From contig NZ_JAHLQA010000034.1 in assembly GCF_018918125.1 (NCBI RefSeq), positions 124,001-188,000 on the forward strand: a stretch of DNA of 64,000 nucleotides, in the 5' to 3' direction. Source of the DNA: Blautia sp. MSJ-19 (GTDB lineage: Bacteria; Bacillota; Clostridia; Lachnospirales; Lachnospiraceae). Of this stretch, positions 1-6,466 are shown one piece after another. Positions within the stretch are counted from its first letter, which is position 1. Every line of letters begins with the position of its first letter. A program made the translations under genes and the position numbers. Under the pieces are notes generated by a model that searched no databases, had not been told where the DNA came from, and was given only the letters and a program-made list of their open reading frames with translations.

Positions 1-84
1 ACTTTATCTGTAAATGGTTGGAAGGAGACGAATAGCGACAACCAGCCTAAAGGAATAAGCCACCTTACATAAACGGAATAGAAA
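1..84 (+). CDS. C-terminal fragment of an unidentified ORF (cut by window start)
   Basis: Frame 1 is open from the first base to a TAA at 82-84 and encodes 27 residues ending in GISHLT. The stop abuts a strong intrinsic terminator, as expected for the last gene of a transcription unit. The fragment is too short to assign. A second frame is also open to a TAG at 31-33 (ending KWLEGDE), so the reading frame itself is uncertain. Confidence 0.3.
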
Positions 85-118
85 AAGCCAAGGGATTGCG
101 GCCCTTGGCTTTTTCGTT
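82..118 (+). terminator. Strong rho-independent terminator
   Basis: A perfect 13-bp stem (82-94 with 102-114, AAAAAGCCAAGGG arm) with a 7-base loop ends in a T-rich run. The A-tract on the left arm means it can also terminate leftward transcription. Confidence 0.85.
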
Positions 119-230
119 TTCTCCGATGGAATTTGGTTCCATGGAAAATGCTATCACATTCATTAGCTACTATTATCATATGCTATAGCCAGTAAAAAGT
201 CAACTTCAAAATATTGAGTTTACTACACTT

Positions 231-265
231 CCCCGATGCCTGAATGGTGTCGGGGCTTTTTTATT
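231..265 (+). terminator. Rho-independent terminator
   Basis: Arm CCCCGATGCC (231-240) pairs with GGTGTCGGGG (246-255), with two G-T pairs and a 5-base loop, followed by CTTTTTTATTT. It is a second terminator about 115 bp after the first and may end a small untranslated transcript in between. Confidence 0.75.
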
Positions 266-582
266 TGCCCCGGTATAATCCTGGTGTAAACAGAGCATAT
301 GTATTTAACTATATTTATATACTCAAATACTAAGTTTAAATCTCGTCAAGCCATTTGTAAGCCAATTTGTCCCTGCCATTGTTGGAGAAAAAATCTGGTG
401 CAAATGAGCATATATTTTTATCTTTTCTCTTAATCTTATTCTAAACCTAAACCTCAGTCAGCCAAAGGCTTAAAAGCGGCTGACAAATTAAAGCCAACAA
501 ATGTTGGAAAAACAACTCATTTTCGTGAGATGTGTAAACAAAAGAATAATAAAAAATTCGTGGAATATTTACAAAAATGAAT
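266..582. other. AT-rich non-coding stretch with a diverged duplicated block
   Basis: No credible gene was found here. Two blocks resemble each other: one begins at TGGTGTAAACAGAGCATAT (about 281) and the other at TGGTGCAAATGAGCATAT (about 393). The second block contains an imperfect hairpin, GTCAGCC...GGCTGAC (about 457-483), and a perfect CCAACAAATGTTGG hairpin (about 493-506). The stretch lies downstream of the leftward gene at 583 and may hold its 3' end or a small RNA. Nothing more can be said from sequence alone. Confidence 0.35.
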
Positions 583-939
583 TTAAAAGCAACTTGTTAC
601 AATGGCTTTGTAAATCTTATCATCAACTTCAATTAAGCTTCTTTTCCCATCTTTAAATGAAATAGCAACCACATAAATTCCCTTGCTTTTAGCTGAAACA
701 CCACCAGCAAGCATACCAACAGGGCCTAAAAGGGCACCTCCAACAAGTCCACGAGCAATGCCACTTTTGGCACTCTTTCTATGCTCATCTGTAATCAGCT
801 CATAATTTTCTACAGTGTTTTTGCTAATGGACGTTTTTTCTTTTCCCCATCCTTTTTCGATTAATACAGTGCCGAGAAATGACGACACAGGTTGATTTTC
901 GTAATCACCTGCGATAACTCTATTTTTTGCCTTTGCCAT
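583..939 (-). CDS. Small protein with a glycine-zipper segment
   Basis: The product is 118 aa. I chose the ATG at 939 over an upstream in-frame start because AAGGAGGAAAAA lies directly before it. The protein begins MAKAKNRVIAGDY, and residues about 66-85 form a Gly/Ala/Leu-rich stretch (GLVGGALLGPVGMLAGG) typical of glycine-zipper membrane-associating helices. The C-terminal 35 residues look like a small beta-domain. It starts 1 base after the stop of the SAP-domain gene at 941-2077, so the two are almost certainly co-transcribed and perhaps translationally coupled. The function is unknown. Glycine zippers occur in membrane-active and in SHOCT-associated proteins, but I see no clear SHOCT motif. 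Confidence 0.7.
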   Translation of the reverse strand: MAKAKNRVIAGDYENQPVSSFLGTVLIEKGWGKEKTSISKNTVENYELITDEHRKSAKSGIARGLVGGALLGPVGMLAGGVSAKSKGIYVVAISFKDGKRSLIEVDDKIYKAIVTSCF

Positions 940-940
940 A

Positions 941-2077
941 TTATTTTTCCTCCTTATGATGGTAAATATCTTCGTATCCAGTAAACTCAATTCCTTTTGG
1001 AGTGAGTTCGTAATATTTTTTTTCAAAACAGTTTGTATTGACGGAAAAGAGAACAGTATTAATAAGGTCCGCTTTTTTGCCAGATCCTTTTATTCCATTT
1101 TTATTGAGTAGATCTTTCAAATTTGGTACTGATAATTTAGACAATGTAAAAGAGACAGGAGCGTAGCATAAAAGTCCACTATCAAATGCTGATATAATCA
1201 CTTTACAATAATCAATATGATACTCAAATGTAAAATATCCTGGAATATAATCAAGAGAAACCGGCTTATGATGTAAGTATTTTACGAATAAAAGTTCCTG
1301 TTCGGTAAATTCCATTGCAAACGTATCAGTAGGAAGATTGGCAACATGATTGATAATAATATTTCTGGCTGGTTTCAAAGCTGCTTCATGCTTATTTTGA
1401 GCTGCTTTAGATTTTGCCATTGATTTTGCTGTGAATTCATCCCATCTTCCCTCGTATTCTTTGTTAACATCATCCATATACTTTTGCCTCATAGCTGCAA
1501 GTTCTTCTTCTGTCATTCCTGTAGTAGAAGCATGCATAGACGATGCTCTTTTTACAGCTGGACTTGTTGGAGCAGGTGCATCCTCCGGAAGAGATGAATA
1601 AAAATTATGAATATTGCGTAGCCGGTCATATTCATGCTGATAATCCTTGCCTAATTTTCCCATAGTGTTATGCAGTTGCTGTTCATAGTCCGGATCATAT
1701 TCTTTATCAAAATCTTTTGGTTTGTGCTGAATCATATCTTCTTCGGATATGTAGTTAGTATCGGTGGAGTAGATCAATTCATTTTGAGGAATAGCAAGCA
1801 GTGTTTTTACAATTCTTTTCACAGGAAGGTTTTTATTATCGGATAAAGCTGCTTGATATAATTCGAGAGCATTTCCGGTAATTCTATTTTTCTTATAACA
1901 ATCCGCAAGCCTTTTCTTTGTTAGAGATAATTGATATTTGGACATATCTGGATAGGAATCGATACGATTCAATTTACTGAGAATGGCCTTTTCTGTATCA
2001 ACAGAAAAAGACACTTCCAATGTATCGAGTAATTCTGAAATGTAGTTGTTGATTTCATAGGGAGATAAATGAGCCAT
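941..2077 (-). CDS. SAP-domain protein of unknown function
   Basis: The product is 378 aa. Residues about 315-343 (LSVPNLKDLLNKNGIKGSGK, then KADLI) fit the SAP helix-extension-helix motif, which in other proteins binds DNA or RNA. The N-terminal third is a helical, charged repeat-like region. The centre (about 125-235) is rich in Asp, Glu, Lys and Gln and probably extended or coiled. The start ATG at 2077 has a run of seven G as its Shine-Dalgarno, only 5 bases upstream. It is the first full gene of a two-gene leftward unit with the glycine-zipper protein. An 18-codon leader ORF with an 11-C tract precedes it in the same frame. A nucleic-acid-related role is inferred from the SAP motif only. 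Confidence 0.75.
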   Translation of the reverse strand: MAHLSPYEINNYISELLDTLEVSFSVDTEKAILSKLNRIDSYPDMSKYQLSLTKKRLADCYKKNRITGNALELYQAALSDNKNLPVKRIVKTLLAIPQNELIYSTDTNYISEEDMIQHKPKDFDKEYDPDYEQQLHNTMGKLGKDYQHEYDRLRNIHNFYSSLPEDAPAPTSPAVKRASSMHASTTGMTEEELAAMRQKYMDDVNKEYEGRWDEFTAKSMAKSKAAQNKHEAALKPARNIIINHVANLPTDTFAMEFTEQELLFVKYLHHKPVSLDYIPGYFTFEYHIDYCKVIISAFDSGLLCYAPVSFTLSKLSVPNLKDLLNKNGIKGSGKKADLINTVLFSVNTNCFEKKYYELTPKGIEFTGYEDIYHHKEEK

Positions 2078-2107
2078 AGCAACCCCCCCATGAAGATACA
2101 GAAATGA

Positions 2108-2164
2108 TTAAGAAATTGTCAGATTTTTTTCGGGGGGGGGGGTGAAATTTTTGTTCTTTTTCAT
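2108..2164 (-). CDS. Leader mini-ORF with a slippery C11 tract, upstream of the SAP gene
   Basis: This is an 18-codon ORF (begins MKKNKNFT, then PPP) with an excellent ribosome binding site: AAGGAG 8 bases before the ATG at 2164. Codons 8-11 are built from eleven consecutive C. The stop TAA lies 10 codons before the SAP-gene ATG, and both are in the same frame. A 12-C version would instead read through the SAP ribosome binding site and start in another frame before stopping. A Pro-Pro-Pro run is known to slow ribosomes. A regulatory leader role is an inference; it could be chance, but the quality of the binding site argues against that. Confidence 0.5.
   Translation of the reverse strand: MKKNKNFTPPPEKNLTIS
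2132..2142. repeat. Homopolymer tract G11 (C11 on the coding strand)
   Basis: Eleven consecutive G on the plus strand lie inside the leader mini-ORF. A second tract, C7 at 2083-2089, forms the Shine-Dalgarno of the SAP gene. Tracts of this length in a low-GC genome are prone to slipped-strand length change. Confidence 0.9.
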
Positions 2165-2277
2165 AAAAAAATCTCCTTTTTATTTTAATGATACCACTGT
2201 TAATGAAATGCAACAACCACAATAAAATGAGTTATGAGCTGGTCTAAGAAAAAACTCAAATTTTGTAAAATAGGGTA

Positions 2278-2305
2278 TTGACAACTACCTACTACGTGTT
2301 ATATT
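2278..2305 (+). promoter_or_regulatory. Promoter copy 1 of the element's repeated promoter
   Basis: TTGACA (2278-2283), a 16-bp spacer and TATATT (2300-2305). The stretch from GGGTATTGAC through TACGTGTT recurs almost identically at 4535-4560 and 6815-6840. Consensus boxes imply a strong vegetative promoter that needs repression. Confidence 0.85.
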
Positions 2306-2306
2306 A

Positions 2307-2354
2307 AACTCAATAAAACGAGCTAAAACGCATAAAAACTCAATATAACGAGAG
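2307..2354 (+). promoter_or_regulatory. Operator-like repeats downstream of promoter 1
   Basis: Two direct copies of AACTCAATAWAACGAG (2307-2322 and 2337-2352) sit between the -10 box and the ribosome binding site. Each is an imperfect inverted repeat of the form AACTC-N8-GAG. A further pair, TGAGTT (2228-2233) and AACTCA (2253-2258), lies upstream of the -35. Position and recurrence suggest repressor binding; the protein is not proven. Confidence 0.6.
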
Positions 2355-2364
2355 GATGGGAATA

Positions 2365-2760
2365 ATGGCAAGCAGAAATTATAAGTACTATCAACCCAAT
2401 GATAAGGATTTAAAGGATAATTACGGTGATTGCGTCATTCGTGCCTTAACAAAAGTCATGGATAAATCCTGGATGCAGGTATTTGATGATCTGATTCCAT
2501 ATGCTAAAAGACATCAATGTATGCCAAATGGAAAACAGTGCTATGAGAGTTATTTGAAAGAAAATGGTTTTACATATCATGGAATAAGTAATAAAAAAGG
2601 GGCAAAAAGACCAACTGTTGATCGCTTTGCGAAAGAACATAAAAACGGAACATTTTTTCTGAATGTTGCAAATCACTGCGTAGCAGTTGTAGATGGATAT
2701 TATTACGATACATGGGATTCCGGATCCTGTTGCTTATACGGTTACTTGGAAAAAGAATAA
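2365..2760 (+). CDS. Small protein with possible papain-like (Cys-His-Asp) fold
   Basis: The product is 131 aa from the ATG at 2365, which has GAGGATGGG 5-13 bases upstream; the in-frame ATG at 2356 overlaps that site. A Cys in YGDCVIRAL (residue 23), a His in NHCVAVVDG (104) and an Asp in YYYDTWD (115) are spaced as in papain-like peptidases and their inactive relatives. Such one-domain proteins are common in clostridial phages and plasmids. It is the first gene after promoter copy 1, so it is likely expressed early or when repression is relieved. The fold assignment rests on motif order only, and the activity and substrate are unknown. Confidence 0.6.
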   Translation: MASRNYKYYQPNDKDLKDNYGDCVIRALTKVMDKSWMQVFDDLIPYAKRHQCMPNGKQCYESYLKENGFTYHGISNKKGAKRPTVDRFAKEHKNGTFFLNVANHCVAVVDGYYYDTWDSGSCCLYGYLEKE

Positions 2761-2766
2761 GTCGAA

Positions 2767-2959
2767 ACGGTCAGAAATGACCGTCCACCAGGAATGACCG
2801 CCTGGTGCTGATGATGGCAGGTCAAAGCGGTTGGTATTGGGCAACAAGTTTTACTGGTTTTTAAGGTGAAAATCAGGGGCGGTAAGCAAGACTGAGTAGA
2901 GAACGCCTGAAAATGCTCAATGACAGATAACAAGTTTGCTGATTTTAAAGCGAAATCAG
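2767..2959 (+). ncRNA. Structured non-coding stretch with four hairpins and an internal duplication
   Basis: Four hairpins follow in order: ACGGTCA-GAAA-TGACCGT (2767-2784); CACCAGG...CCTGGTG (2786-2807); CTGGTTTT...AAAATCAG (2854-2876); CTGATTT...AAATCAG (2939-2959). The last two are each preceded by AACAAGTTT (2843 and 2929), so an 86-nt unit is duplicated. No ORF with a ribosome binding site fits this stretch. It may be a structured RNA or mRNA-stabilising spacer between the gene ending at 2760 and the next small gene. I do not recognise a known RNA family. Confidence 0.4.
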
Positions 2960-3005
2960 ATACGGGAGTGGAAGCACCGGAGCAGCACTGCACAGGCTGC
3001 AAAGT

Positions 3006-3143
3006 ATGAGACAGCCATATAAAATCACATACCCAATCGCCTATTTTTTATGGCACGAAAGAAAGCACTTCGTAGATATTTATCTACGCCCTGGGCGGTA
3101 CAGGGAAATGCCAGAGCTGAGAAAGAATGAAAAAGGGGCATAG
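3006..3143 (+). CDS. Small basic hypothetical protein (45 aa)
   Basis: ATG at 3006 to TAG at 3141. It begins MRQPYKITYP and is rich in Arg, Lys, Tyr and His. The next gene starts 4 bases after its stop, the tight packing seen through the rest of the operon. The upstream ribosome binding site is weak, so the gene is probable, not certain. No family recognised. Confidence 0.45.
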   Translation: MRQPYKITYPIAYFLWHERKHFVDIYLRPGRYREMPELRKNEKGA

Positions 3144-3147
3144 AATA

Positions 3148-3396
3148 ATGGACGGTTATGTAACGATTGCAGATTTTGGAGAATGGTCAATCGCAGAAGA
3201 ATACGGAAGCGAAAAAACCATTCAGGAATCAGAAAGAATATTAAGATACTGCAATGAAAGAGAAAGAAGAAACCACAAAATAGAGGCGAGGAGGAAAGAG
3301 GAAATCGAAGCAATTCTTTCTAGTGCATTTCTTGGAGCAATTTCCGTAGGGGTTCCGGGAATCATGTTTATCTTGTGGCTTCTGGAAATTATATGA
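3148..3396 (+). CDS. Small protein with C-terminal membrane anchor
   Basis: The product is 82 aa from the ATG at 3148, preceded by AAAAGGGGC; a further-upstream ATG at 3127 lacks a site. The N-terminal 55 residues are strongly charged and helical (ERERRNHKIEARRKEEIEA). Residues about 60-82 form one hydrophobic segment ending in FILWLLEII, so a tail-anchored membrane protein is likely. It lies between the 45-aa gene and an HTH protein. No family is recognised and the function is unknown. Confidence 0.6.
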   Translation: MDGYVTIADFGEWSIAEEYGSEKTIQESERILRYCNERERRNHKIEARRKEEIEAILSSAFLGAISVGVPGIMFILWLLEII

Positions 3397-3416
3397 TTCA
3401 AGGAGGGGCATGAACG

Positions 3417-3902
3417 ATGAGCAAAGAGTACAGAAAAAGATTATTCGCTCTTATGGATGAGATTGATGATCTTGCAAAAATGGGAATCCGGTTGGAAAAA
3501 GAAGAGATTACAGGCAAGGTAGAAATGCCGCAGAAGCCAGAAAAAGTACAGCCTAAAATCGAAGTGAAGAAAAACAAGATGGAAGAAATTCCAGAGGAAC
3601 CTACCGGTCCTAACCATGATACAACCAGACGGTATAGTGCAAGTTTCAAGAAGTTCATTGTAAATATGCATAAGATTCAGGGAATGACTTTCGATGAAAT
3701 TACACAGCGATATGGAGTAGCAAAAGCTACTGTCACAAAATGGTGTACCGATGCAAGGTACATTGATGGAATTAATCTGGAGGTAATGAAGTCAAAAGCA
3801 GAGGCGTTGGAGAAAGAGAACGAAAAGCTGAGAGAAGAAAATGCAAGACTGCAGAAAATGATTGCTCTTGCATTCGGTCAGGGATTGGAGGCACAGGCAT
3901 GA
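3417..3902 (+). CDS. Transposase-type HTH DNA-binding protein with coiled coil
   Basis: The product is 161 aa; AGGAGGGG lies 9 bases upstream of the ATG at 3417. Residues about 65-115 (RRYSASFKKFIVNMH, then GMTFDEITQRYGVAKATVTKW) match the helix-turn-helix of IS3/IS911-type OrfA proteins. Residues about 122-152 (KAEALEKENEKLREENARLQ) form a leucine-zipper-like coiled coil, also as in OrfA. The N-terminal 60 residues are a charged linker. No OrfB/DDE transposase follows and no inverted repeats were seen, so this is more likely a domesticated regulator or adaptor than an active insertion sequence. It overlaps the next gene by ATGA. Confidence 0.75.
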   Translation: MSKEYRKRLFALMDEIDDLAKMGIRLEKEEITGKVEMPQKPEKVQPKIEVKKNKMEEIPEEPTGPNHDTTRRYSASFKKFIVNMHKIQGMTFDEITQRYGVAKATVTKWCTDARYIDGINLEVMKSKAEALEKENEKLREENARLQKMIALAFGQGLEAQA

Positions 3903-4198
3903 AATATTACCACGCTACAACCAAAGAATGTATTGCTAAGATTATAAAAGATAGAGTTATAAAGCATTCATGCGGCGGAGTTGTATTCCTCTGTACCAAT
4001 CCAATAGATGCCTGTAAATTTATTGCGATTAGAGGAGAAAAAGAAGCGTATACAATCGAAGTTGATTTGCCAGAAGATTGTACAAAAGAATCGAATGATC
4101 ATTCAGAAGACTTTTTCAAATGTAAAGCATATACATATTTTGGAGACATAAAGCTGATCGGAAAGGAAAAAGTTCAAAAATACAAATTTGATTTATGA
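3899..4198 (+). CDS. Small protein with possible ADP-ribosyltransferase-like fold
   Basis: The product is 99 aa; its start overlaps the previous stop (ATGA), implying translational coupling. It opens KYYHATTKECIAKIIKD, followed by VIKHSCGGVVFLC. This YH-x-T, then I-x-x-x-G-(I/V), then FL pattern resembles the N-terminal strand-helix-strand of KptA/Tpt1- and DarT-type ADP-ribosyltransferases. The expected downstream catalytic Glu cannot be placed with confidence. At 99 aa it is shorter than typical members (about 180-210 aa). The call is tentative; it could equally be an unrelated small phage protein. Confidence 0.5.
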   Translation: MKYYHATTKECIAKIIKDRVIKHSCGGVVFLCTNPIDACKFIAIRGEKEAYTIEVDLPEDCTKESNDHSEDFFKCKAYTYFGDIKLIGKEKVQKYKFDL

Positions 4199-4213
4199 GG
4201 AGGTCAAACAGAG

Positions 4214-4471
4214 GTGACAGCATTACAGCAGATATTCCAAGGATATTACGAAAATCGGATTGAGAGTGATGAACCGGATCCAGAAAGAATGGCAGTTACA
4301 TATAAAAAAGTTATCGGCACTCTAAATAAGCTGCAAATCGGGCGTGACGGTATAGACGATATTATGTTATGGGTAAGTCAGTACGGAGCAGCAGCGGAGG
4401 AAACAGGATTCTATGCAGGGTTCAAGATGGCATGGGAATTATTGAAGAATATGCAGGAGGGCACAGAATAA
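4214..4471 (+). CDS. Small helical protein, DUF6809-like
   Basis: The product is 85 aa from a GTG at 4214, with GAGGAGGTC upstream (4197-4205). The C-terminal half (AAAEETGFYAGFKMAWELL) has the F-x-x-G-F-x-x-x-x-x-L pattern I associate with the small helical DUF6809 family of Firmicutes mobile elements. That identification comes from memory of the pattern and is not verified. It is the last gene before a terminator, so it closes the first plus-strand transcription unit. Confidence 0.6.
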   Translation: MTALQQIFQGYYENRIESDEPDPERMAVTYKKVIGTLNKLQIGRDGIDDIMLWVSQYGAAAEETGFYAGFKMAWELLKNMQEGTE

Positions 4472-4477
4472 AGCAAA

Positions 4478-4515
4478 AAGGATGGCTCAATAAAATGAGC
4501 TGTCCTTAATTTTTT
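4478..4515 (+). terminator. Rho-independent terminator after the first operon
   Basis: AAGGATGGCTCA (4478-4489) pairs with TGAGCTGTCCTT (4496-4507) through two G-T pairs, followed by AATTTTTT. The TGAGC arm may double as an operator half-site of the adjacent promoter. Confidence 0.8.
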
Positions 4516-4538
4516 CTCATTTTTTGTAAAACAGGGTA

Positions 4539-4615
4539 TTGACACTACTAACCTACGTGTTATATTAAACTCATAATAACGAGTTATAAGTAAATAAAAC
4601 TCAATATAACAAGTA
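4539..4615 (+). promoter_or_regulatory. Promoter copy 2 with operator-like repeats
   Basis: TTGACA (4539-4544), 16 bp, TATATT (4561-4566). AACTCATAATAACGAGTT (4568-4585) is a clear inverted repeat, and AACTCAATATAACAAGTA (4598-4615) is a second copy. Layout and sequence match copies 1 and 3. Confidence 0.8.
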
Positions 4616-4633
4616 AGGGTAAAGGTGATAGAT

Positions 4634-4801
4634 ATGACAAGAGAACAGAAGATTGAATGGTTAAAAAAAGCAAGTAATGAAGAACTTATGAAACAGTATG
4701 ATTCTTCTTTAAGAAATAGTGATAAATATACTTTTAATATGGAGTACGCAGAGGATTTGGAAATTTGTAGAAATGAGATTTTATACAGAATGAGCAAATA
4801 G
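4634..4801 (+). CDS. Small hypothetical protein (55 aa)
   Basis: ATG at 4634, preceded by AAAGGTGAT, first gene after promoter copy 2. The protein begins MTREQKIEWLKKASNEEL and is predicted to be all-helical and charged. Short proteins with this type of N-terminus are frequent in clostridial mobile elements. The next gene starts 8 bases after the stop. Function unknown. Confidence 0.65.
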   Translation: MTREQKIEWLKKASNEELMKQYDSSLRNSDKYTFNMEYAEDLEICRNEILYRMSK

Positions 4802-4809
4802 GTGAGTAT

Positions 4810-4950
4810 ATGGAACGATACGAATTGGCAAATGGAAAAGTGTACGAGATTAGCAGATGGAGTGATACCTGCACAGTAGCATATCAAGGTAAGGTAGTTT
4901 ATACCGGTTCCTATGCAGGATGCAGAAAATACATTAACAACCAGAAATGA
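4810..4950 (+). CDS. Small hypothetical protein (46 aa)
   Basis: ATG at 4810 with AGGTGAG 4-10 bases upstream, partly inside the end of the preceding gene. The sequence (begins MERYELANGKVYEISRW) reads as a small beta-rich domain and ends RKYINNQK. It is tightly packed between genes of the same operon. No family recognised. Confidence 0.6.
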   Translation: MERYELANGKVYEISRWSDTCTVAYQGKVVYTGSYAGCRKYINNQK

Positions 4951-4969
4951 GAAAGAGAGGACAAAGGAC

Positions 4970-5485
4970 ATGGCACAGATCATTCAGTTTCCAGTAAAAA
5001 CGCCGGAAGTCAGCAATAGTTATGATAATCTTTCCAGACTGATTGCTGTTGCAACTACAAAAGAGGTCCTTAATTTTTATATTGAGAACATAGGGCAGTT
5101 GGAAAAAACAGGAAAACTGCTGAATGGCGAAGCACAAAAGCTGACAGAGCAGGGACGAGAAAAACGATTGGAGATGGCAAGACCGGTTCCGATAGAAAAA
5201 GAAGTTGCCGAGGCTCCTGGAGTATACCGCTATACGCCAGAAATGGGAGGCCAGAAACCAGATTGCCAGATGGAGGCATCCAGAGGATATTACGGAAAAC
5301 ACTGGTTCATTGATACTCCACTGGAACTTAAAGGCAGAGGCATTGAGTTCATAAAGAAATATCAGGAAAAGGACTTCTGCTCAAAAGATCATAGAGTTGG
5401 TTGGAATGAATACCGGGTAACAAACAGAGCTTTTGAAAAGCTGAAAGAAAAATACAGCATCTCGCAGGAATGCCTGCTTGATTGA
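4970..5485 (+). CDS. Hypothetical mobile-element protein (171 aa)
   Basis: The start is the ATG at 4970 (MAQIIQFPVKTPE) with AAAGGA just upstream; a frame-open ATG at 4913 lies inside the preceding gene and has no binding site. Residues about 20-75 are helical. Residues about 100-171 form a separate module (GYYGKHWFIDTPLELKGRGI, with YRVTNRAFEKLKEKY near the end) resembling a small fold common in phage accessory proteins. No catalytic motif was seen. A hairpin follows the stop. Function unknown. Confidence 0.6.
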   Translation: MAQIIQFPVKTPEVSNSYDNLSRLIAVATTKEVLNFYIENIGQLEKTGKLLNGEAQKLTEQGREKRLEMARPVPIEKEVAEAPGVYRYTPEMGGQKPDCQMEASRGYYGKHWFIDTPLELKGRGIEFIKKYQEKDFCSKDHRVGWNEYRVTNRAFEKLKEKYSISQECLLD

Positions 5486-5494
5486 TAAAGCAAT

Positions 5495-5516
5495 CTGCCT
5501 CAGAAATCTGGGGCAG
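5495..5516 (+). other. Intercistronic hairpin
   Basis: CTGCCTCAG-AAAT-CTGGGGCAG forms a 9-bp stem with one G-T pair. It is followed by A and not by T, so it is not an intrinsic terminator. It lies between a stop codon and the next ribosome binding site, like the hairpins at 2767 and 12202, and may protect mRNA ends. Confidence 0.6.
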
Positions 5517-5542
5517 AAAAAATAAGAGGAGGAATCAAAGAA

Positions 5543-5986
5543 ATGAAATATCGTTATTACAGCACGCAGCGTCCGGTTATGCCGGGAAGCTACCCTAATA
5601 ACAGATACGTGAAGGTACTGGAAATCCATAATTTCGATCAGAAAGAATTTGTACAGGAGATCGGACAGGAAGCATGGGGCTATATTGAATATGATAAGCC
5701 GCTGGACTATTTTGAGGTTATGGCTTATGAGTTGGTCGCAGTAAAAATCAAGACACTTCATTTGAGATACAAGGGCGTAGACGATTGGGGTAGATATGTA
5801 TATGAGGATGAGAACGGAAAACTCTGGAAGAATGTAAACTGCTGTACCCCAAGAGAGGTATGCGAAAGAAGAGGGGATACGTTGAACTCATCCGCAGGCA
5901 ACGAATTTGACGGAGAGCCAGACTGCTATATGGGTGCACATATCCAAGTAGTATATTTGCCTGATGAGGCGGTGCAGGATGAATAA
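5543..5986 (+). CDS. Mobile-element protein of the YYSTQRP family
   Basis: The product is 147 aa with AGAGGAGG upstream of the ATG at 5543. The N-terminus YRYYSTQRPVMPGSYP followed by IHNFD and GYIEYDKPL is a pattern I know from many clostridial phage and conjugative-element proteins. Some annotations link it to DarA-type antirestriction or LPD domains; I cannot confirm that link here. The C-terminal half (WGRYVYEDENGKLWKNVN, then CYMGAHIQVVYLPDE) appears to be an additional small domain. The next gene starts inside its last codons. Confidence 0.65.
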   Translation: MKYRYYSTQRPVMPGSYPNNRYVKVLEIHNFDQKEFVQEIGQEAWGYIEYDKPLDYFEVMAYELVAVKIKTLHLRYKGVDDWGRYVYEDENGKLWKNVNCCTPREVCERRGDTLNSSAGNEFDGEPDCYMGAHIQVVYLPDEAVQDE

Positions 5987-6140
5987 TGCAGATAAGGCAT
6001 ACCGGAATAAAGAAACTGGAAAGATGTTCACATACAAGGAAATGCTGAAGGAATGGCGAGAACGGTATGAAGGCATCAATCCGGTGACAGGGTTGTATCA
6101 GTATCATTGGCATACCAGATATGATTATATACCTAAATGA
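5979..6140 (+). CDS. Small hypothetical protein (53 aa)
   Basis: ATG at 5979 overlaps the end of the previous gene by 8 bases, with GGTGCAGG just before it. It begins MNNADKAYRNKETGKMFTY and ends HTRYDYIPK. The pattern NKETG-x-x-F/Y followed by an aromatic-rich tail is typical of small phage proteins. Function unknown. Confidence 0.6.
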   Translation: MNNADKAYRNKETGKMFTYKEMLKEWRERYEGINPVTGLYQYHWHTRYDYIPK

Positions 6141-6160
6141 TCTGAAGGAGGCGAGACATT

Positions 6161-6457
6161 ATGTGTGGAATACTTGGCGAAGATGAATACTGGGAACACC
6201 GCCGGGAGGAATGGGAGAACCCAAAGACATTCAGAAAATGCAGTGCATGGGATGGGGACGAGCCTGTATACGAAAACGGTAATTTATTCCTAGATGGTGA
6301 AATCGAGGAGATTGAAAAAGAACGGGGCTATCCGATGGAAGAACTGTACGAAGGCGATCTGCTTGAGATAGTGGAGGAACAGAAAGGAATCGTGGCTGAT
6401 TCGGCAGAATGGAACGGTAACTGGGAGTGTATTGAATACAGATACCGAGTAGCATAG
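6161..6457 (+). CDS. Acidic hypothetical protein (98 aa)
   Basis: ATG at 6161 with GAAGGAGGCGA upstream, a strong site. The protein is very acidic, with Glu and Asp making up roughly a third of residues, and rich in Trp and Tyr. Such a composition occurs in DNA-mimic antirestriction or anti-defence proteins, but it is also common among small phage proteins of no known role. No motif supports a specific call. The XRE regulator follows after 9 bases. Confidence 0.6.
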   Translation: MCGILGEDEYWEHRREEWENPKTFRKCSAWDGDEPVYENGNLFLDGEIEEIEKERGYPMEELYEGDLLEIVEEQKGIVADSAEWNGNWECIEYRYRVA

Positions 6458-6466
6458 GAGGAAGAA

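Noticed and set aside
941-2077. KYMDD in the SAP-domain protein as a reverse-transcriptase active site
   Set aside because: It lies in a charged helical stretch; no other reverse-transcriptase motif or length match is present, so the YxDD is chance.
2742-3002. Minus-strand frame of 86 codons over the hairpin region
   Set aside because: Starts with TTG without a binding site and crosses the structured non-coding stretch; not supported.
3417-3902. Insertion sequence indicated by the OrfA-like HTH protein
   Set aside because: No OrfB/DDE transposase, no terminal inverted repeats and no target duplication nearby; the gene is embedded in the operon by overlap.
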